This document shows positions 5,644-6,635 of a DNA stretch of 6,635 nucleotides, piece after piece. The stretch covers positions 1 to 6,635 of the forward strand of contig CAMBGO010000136.1 in the NCBI GenBank assembly GCA_945866165.1. The letters are read 5' to 3'. The notes under the pieces are model-generated. The model worked only from the letters and a program-made list of their open reading frames with translations, was not told the DNA's origin and did no database searches. The number at the start of each line of letters is the position of its first letter. Positions within the stretch are counted from its first letter, which is position 1. The translations under genes and the position numbers were made by a program. Origin of the DNA: Chitinophaga pinensis. Lineage in GTDB: Bacteria; Bacteroidota; Bacteroidia; Chitinophagales; Chitinophagaceae.

Positions 5644-6635
5644 ATGAAAATAATAAGGCTCCTATTACTGATTCTAGCAATTACCACCAGTACAATCGTA
5701 TCAGCCCAGGTAGGCATTGGCGTAAATTATGCTAACGCAGAACCTTCCGCCCAGCTGGAAGTAAGTTCCACCAACAAAGGATTCCTAGTTCCGAGGATGA
5801 CGTCGTCACAGCGTGTGGCTATCGCTAATCCTGCGTCTGGACTGCTTGTGTACCAAACGGACGCCCCGATTGGTTTTTATTATTTTTCGCAAGGCAAGTG
5901 GAAGATTTTGGCAGAGCAGGACTTAACGCTAAAATTAAATACCTCTGATACAGCCACGATGTTGTTTGGATATACAAGGATACAAAGGATGTTGGATTCG
6001 CTCTTTGCTATTCAATCAAGGTTGAACCAGAAGTTGAGTATTGATGATACCGCTTCTATGTTATCTGGCTACACCAGTATAAGTAGGATGTTGGATTCGC
6101 TTTCATCTGTTCAGTTGAAATTGAATTTAAAATTAAATAGTAAAGACACAGCTAGTTTAAGTGTACGGATTGATCAAAAATTGAATTTTGCTGATACATC
6201 AGTTATGCTTAGTAACCGATTCGCGAGAGATACCGCTTCGCTTTCTTCAAGGATTGATAAGAAGTTGAATATTTCAGACACAGCAACAATGCTAAGTAAT
6301 CGCTTTGCTAGAGATACTGTGAGTTTGAGTAACAGGATTGATGCATTGGCTGTAGAATTAGATACAACATCGCTTTCAAATCGTATTGATGAAAAGTTGA
6401 ATATTGCAGATACGGCCTCAATGCTTGATAATCGTTTTGCAAGGGACACGGCCTCACTTTCAGCCAGGATCGATGAAAAGTTGAATATTGCCGACACAAC
6501 AAACATGTTGTCTTCTTATTTAAGAAGTTCAGATACCTCAGCGATGCTGGATAATCGTTTTGCTAGAGACACAGCATCGCTTTCAAATCGTATTAATGAA
6601 AAGTTGAATATTGCAGATACGGCCTCAATGCTGGA
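5644..6635 (+). CDS. Exported modular repeat protein, N-terminal 330 residues, open at right edge
   Basis: The frame opens at the ATG at 5644, 14 bp after the repeat cluster, and has no stop before the window ends. The signal peptide ends at VSA|QV (residues 19-23). Residues ~22-92 form a recurrent Bacteroidota N-terminal module: QVGIG, PSAQLEVSSTNKGFLVPRM, a TSSQRVAI segment, GLLVYQTD, GFYYFSQGKWKIL. I recall this module from large surface or tail-fibre-like proteins, some ending in a chaperone of the peptidase S74 type, but the C-terminus is not visible here. From residue 97 onward the protein is modular: two 33-residue units (97-129, 130-162), then mainly 28-residue units of the form KLNIADTASMLDNRFAR + DTASLSNRIDE, with 16- and 13-residue partial insertions. 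A 28-residue period equals four heptads, so an elongated coiled-coil or fibrous stalk is plausible; this is inference. No catalytic motif is seen. A role in adhesion or surface display is likely but unproven. Confidence 0.8.
   Translation, partial: MKIIRLLLLILAITTSTIVSAQVGIGVNYANAEPSAQLEVSSTNKGFLVPRMTSSQRVAIANPASGLLVYQTDAPIGFYYFSQGKWKILAEQDLTLKLNTSDTATMLFGYTRIQRMLDSLFAIQSRLNQKLSIDDTASMLSGYTSISRMLDSLSSVQLKLNLKLNSKDTASLSVRIDQKLNFADTSVMLSNRFARDTASLSSRIDKKLNISDTATMLSNRFARDTVSLSNRIDALAVELDTTSLSNRIDEKLNIADTASMLDNRFARDTASLSARIDEKLNIADTTNMLSSYLRSSDTSAMLDNRFARDTASLSNRINEKLNIADTASML
5932..6635 (+). repeat. In-frame coding repeats (99-nt then 84-nt units)
   Basis: The coding repeats begin at Lys97 of the repeat protein. 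Units by position: 5932-6030 and 6031-6129 (33 residues each, both with a RMLDSL core), 6130-6177 (16), 6178-6261 (28), 6262-6393 (28+16), 6394-6477 (28), 6478-6600 (28+13) and 6601 onward. Each 28-residue unit is itself a 12- or 13-residue half plus a 16-residue half, both carrying DTAS-L, so it probably arose by duplication of a smaller motif. Every unit-length change is a multiple of three, so the frame is kept. Confidence 0.85.
6368..6632 (+). repeat. Near-identical 58-bp repeat pair inside the repeat protein
   Basis: Bases 6368-6425 and 6575-6632 match at 57 of 58 positions, at a 207-bp offset (69 codons, a 28- plus a 41-residue unit). The single difference is G6388 against A6595, changing Asp to Asn. 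Other units differ at many synonymous positions, so this pair looks like a recent duplication or gene-conversion product. Confidence 0.85.

Noticed and set aside
6174..6506. Minus-strand open frame of 110 codons inside the repeat protein
   Set aside because: It is the antisense shadow of the coding repeats: its own translated repeats mirror the plus-strand units, and the plus frame has a start, signal peptide and known-type N-terminal module.

Overview
The window reads as chromosomal DNA of a Bacteroidota bacterium, most likely of the Chitinophagia/Sphingobacteriia side. The reasons are the AT-rich sequence, A/T-rich leaders without Shine-Dalgarno motifs, signal peptides that end in A|Q or S|Q, a Bacteroidota-type surface protein whose mature N-terminus begins QVGIG, and a lipoprotein with an acidic stretch after its cysteine. 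This placement comes from style and recall, not from a search.

Layout: two minus-strand genes come first. They are the 5' part of a secreted alpha/beta-hydrolase-type esterase (1-280, running off the left edge) and a complete exported serine hydrolase of the class C beta-lactamase/penicillin-binding-protein fold (351-1448). A 108-bp divergent spacer holds a tandem octamer. Three plus-strand genes follow. The first is an 896-residue exported protein (1557-4247) with a beta-rich N-terminus, a probable TIM-barrel glycosidase-like core and a C-terminal formylglycine-generating-enzyme-like (FGE/SUMF1) domain that lacks both catalytic cysteines. The second is a GH130-type glycosidase lipoprotein (4403-5488). 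The third is the start of a long modular repeat protein (5644 to beyond the right edge).

Both spacers flanking the GH130 gene are built from the same family of short AGACAT/TCAGAC-type words. In the first they form a long imperfect inverted repeat of about 34 bp per arm. In the second they form a degenerate run, mostly in one orientation. In both cases the repeat begins at or within the stop codon of the upstream gene.

The 896-residue protein and the GH130 lipoprotein look like a two-gene envelope glycan-processing unit, perhaps acting on mannosides, with the structured spacer possibly separating their expression. The divergent hydrolases may supply de-esterification or unrelated functions. 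No SusC/SusD pair, sulfatase, regulator, RNA gene, transposase or defence system is visible. The most unusual items are the fusion protein with its degenerate FGE domain, the stop-codon-abutting repeat family, and the in-frame repeats of the last gene, two of which are nearly identical at the DNA level.
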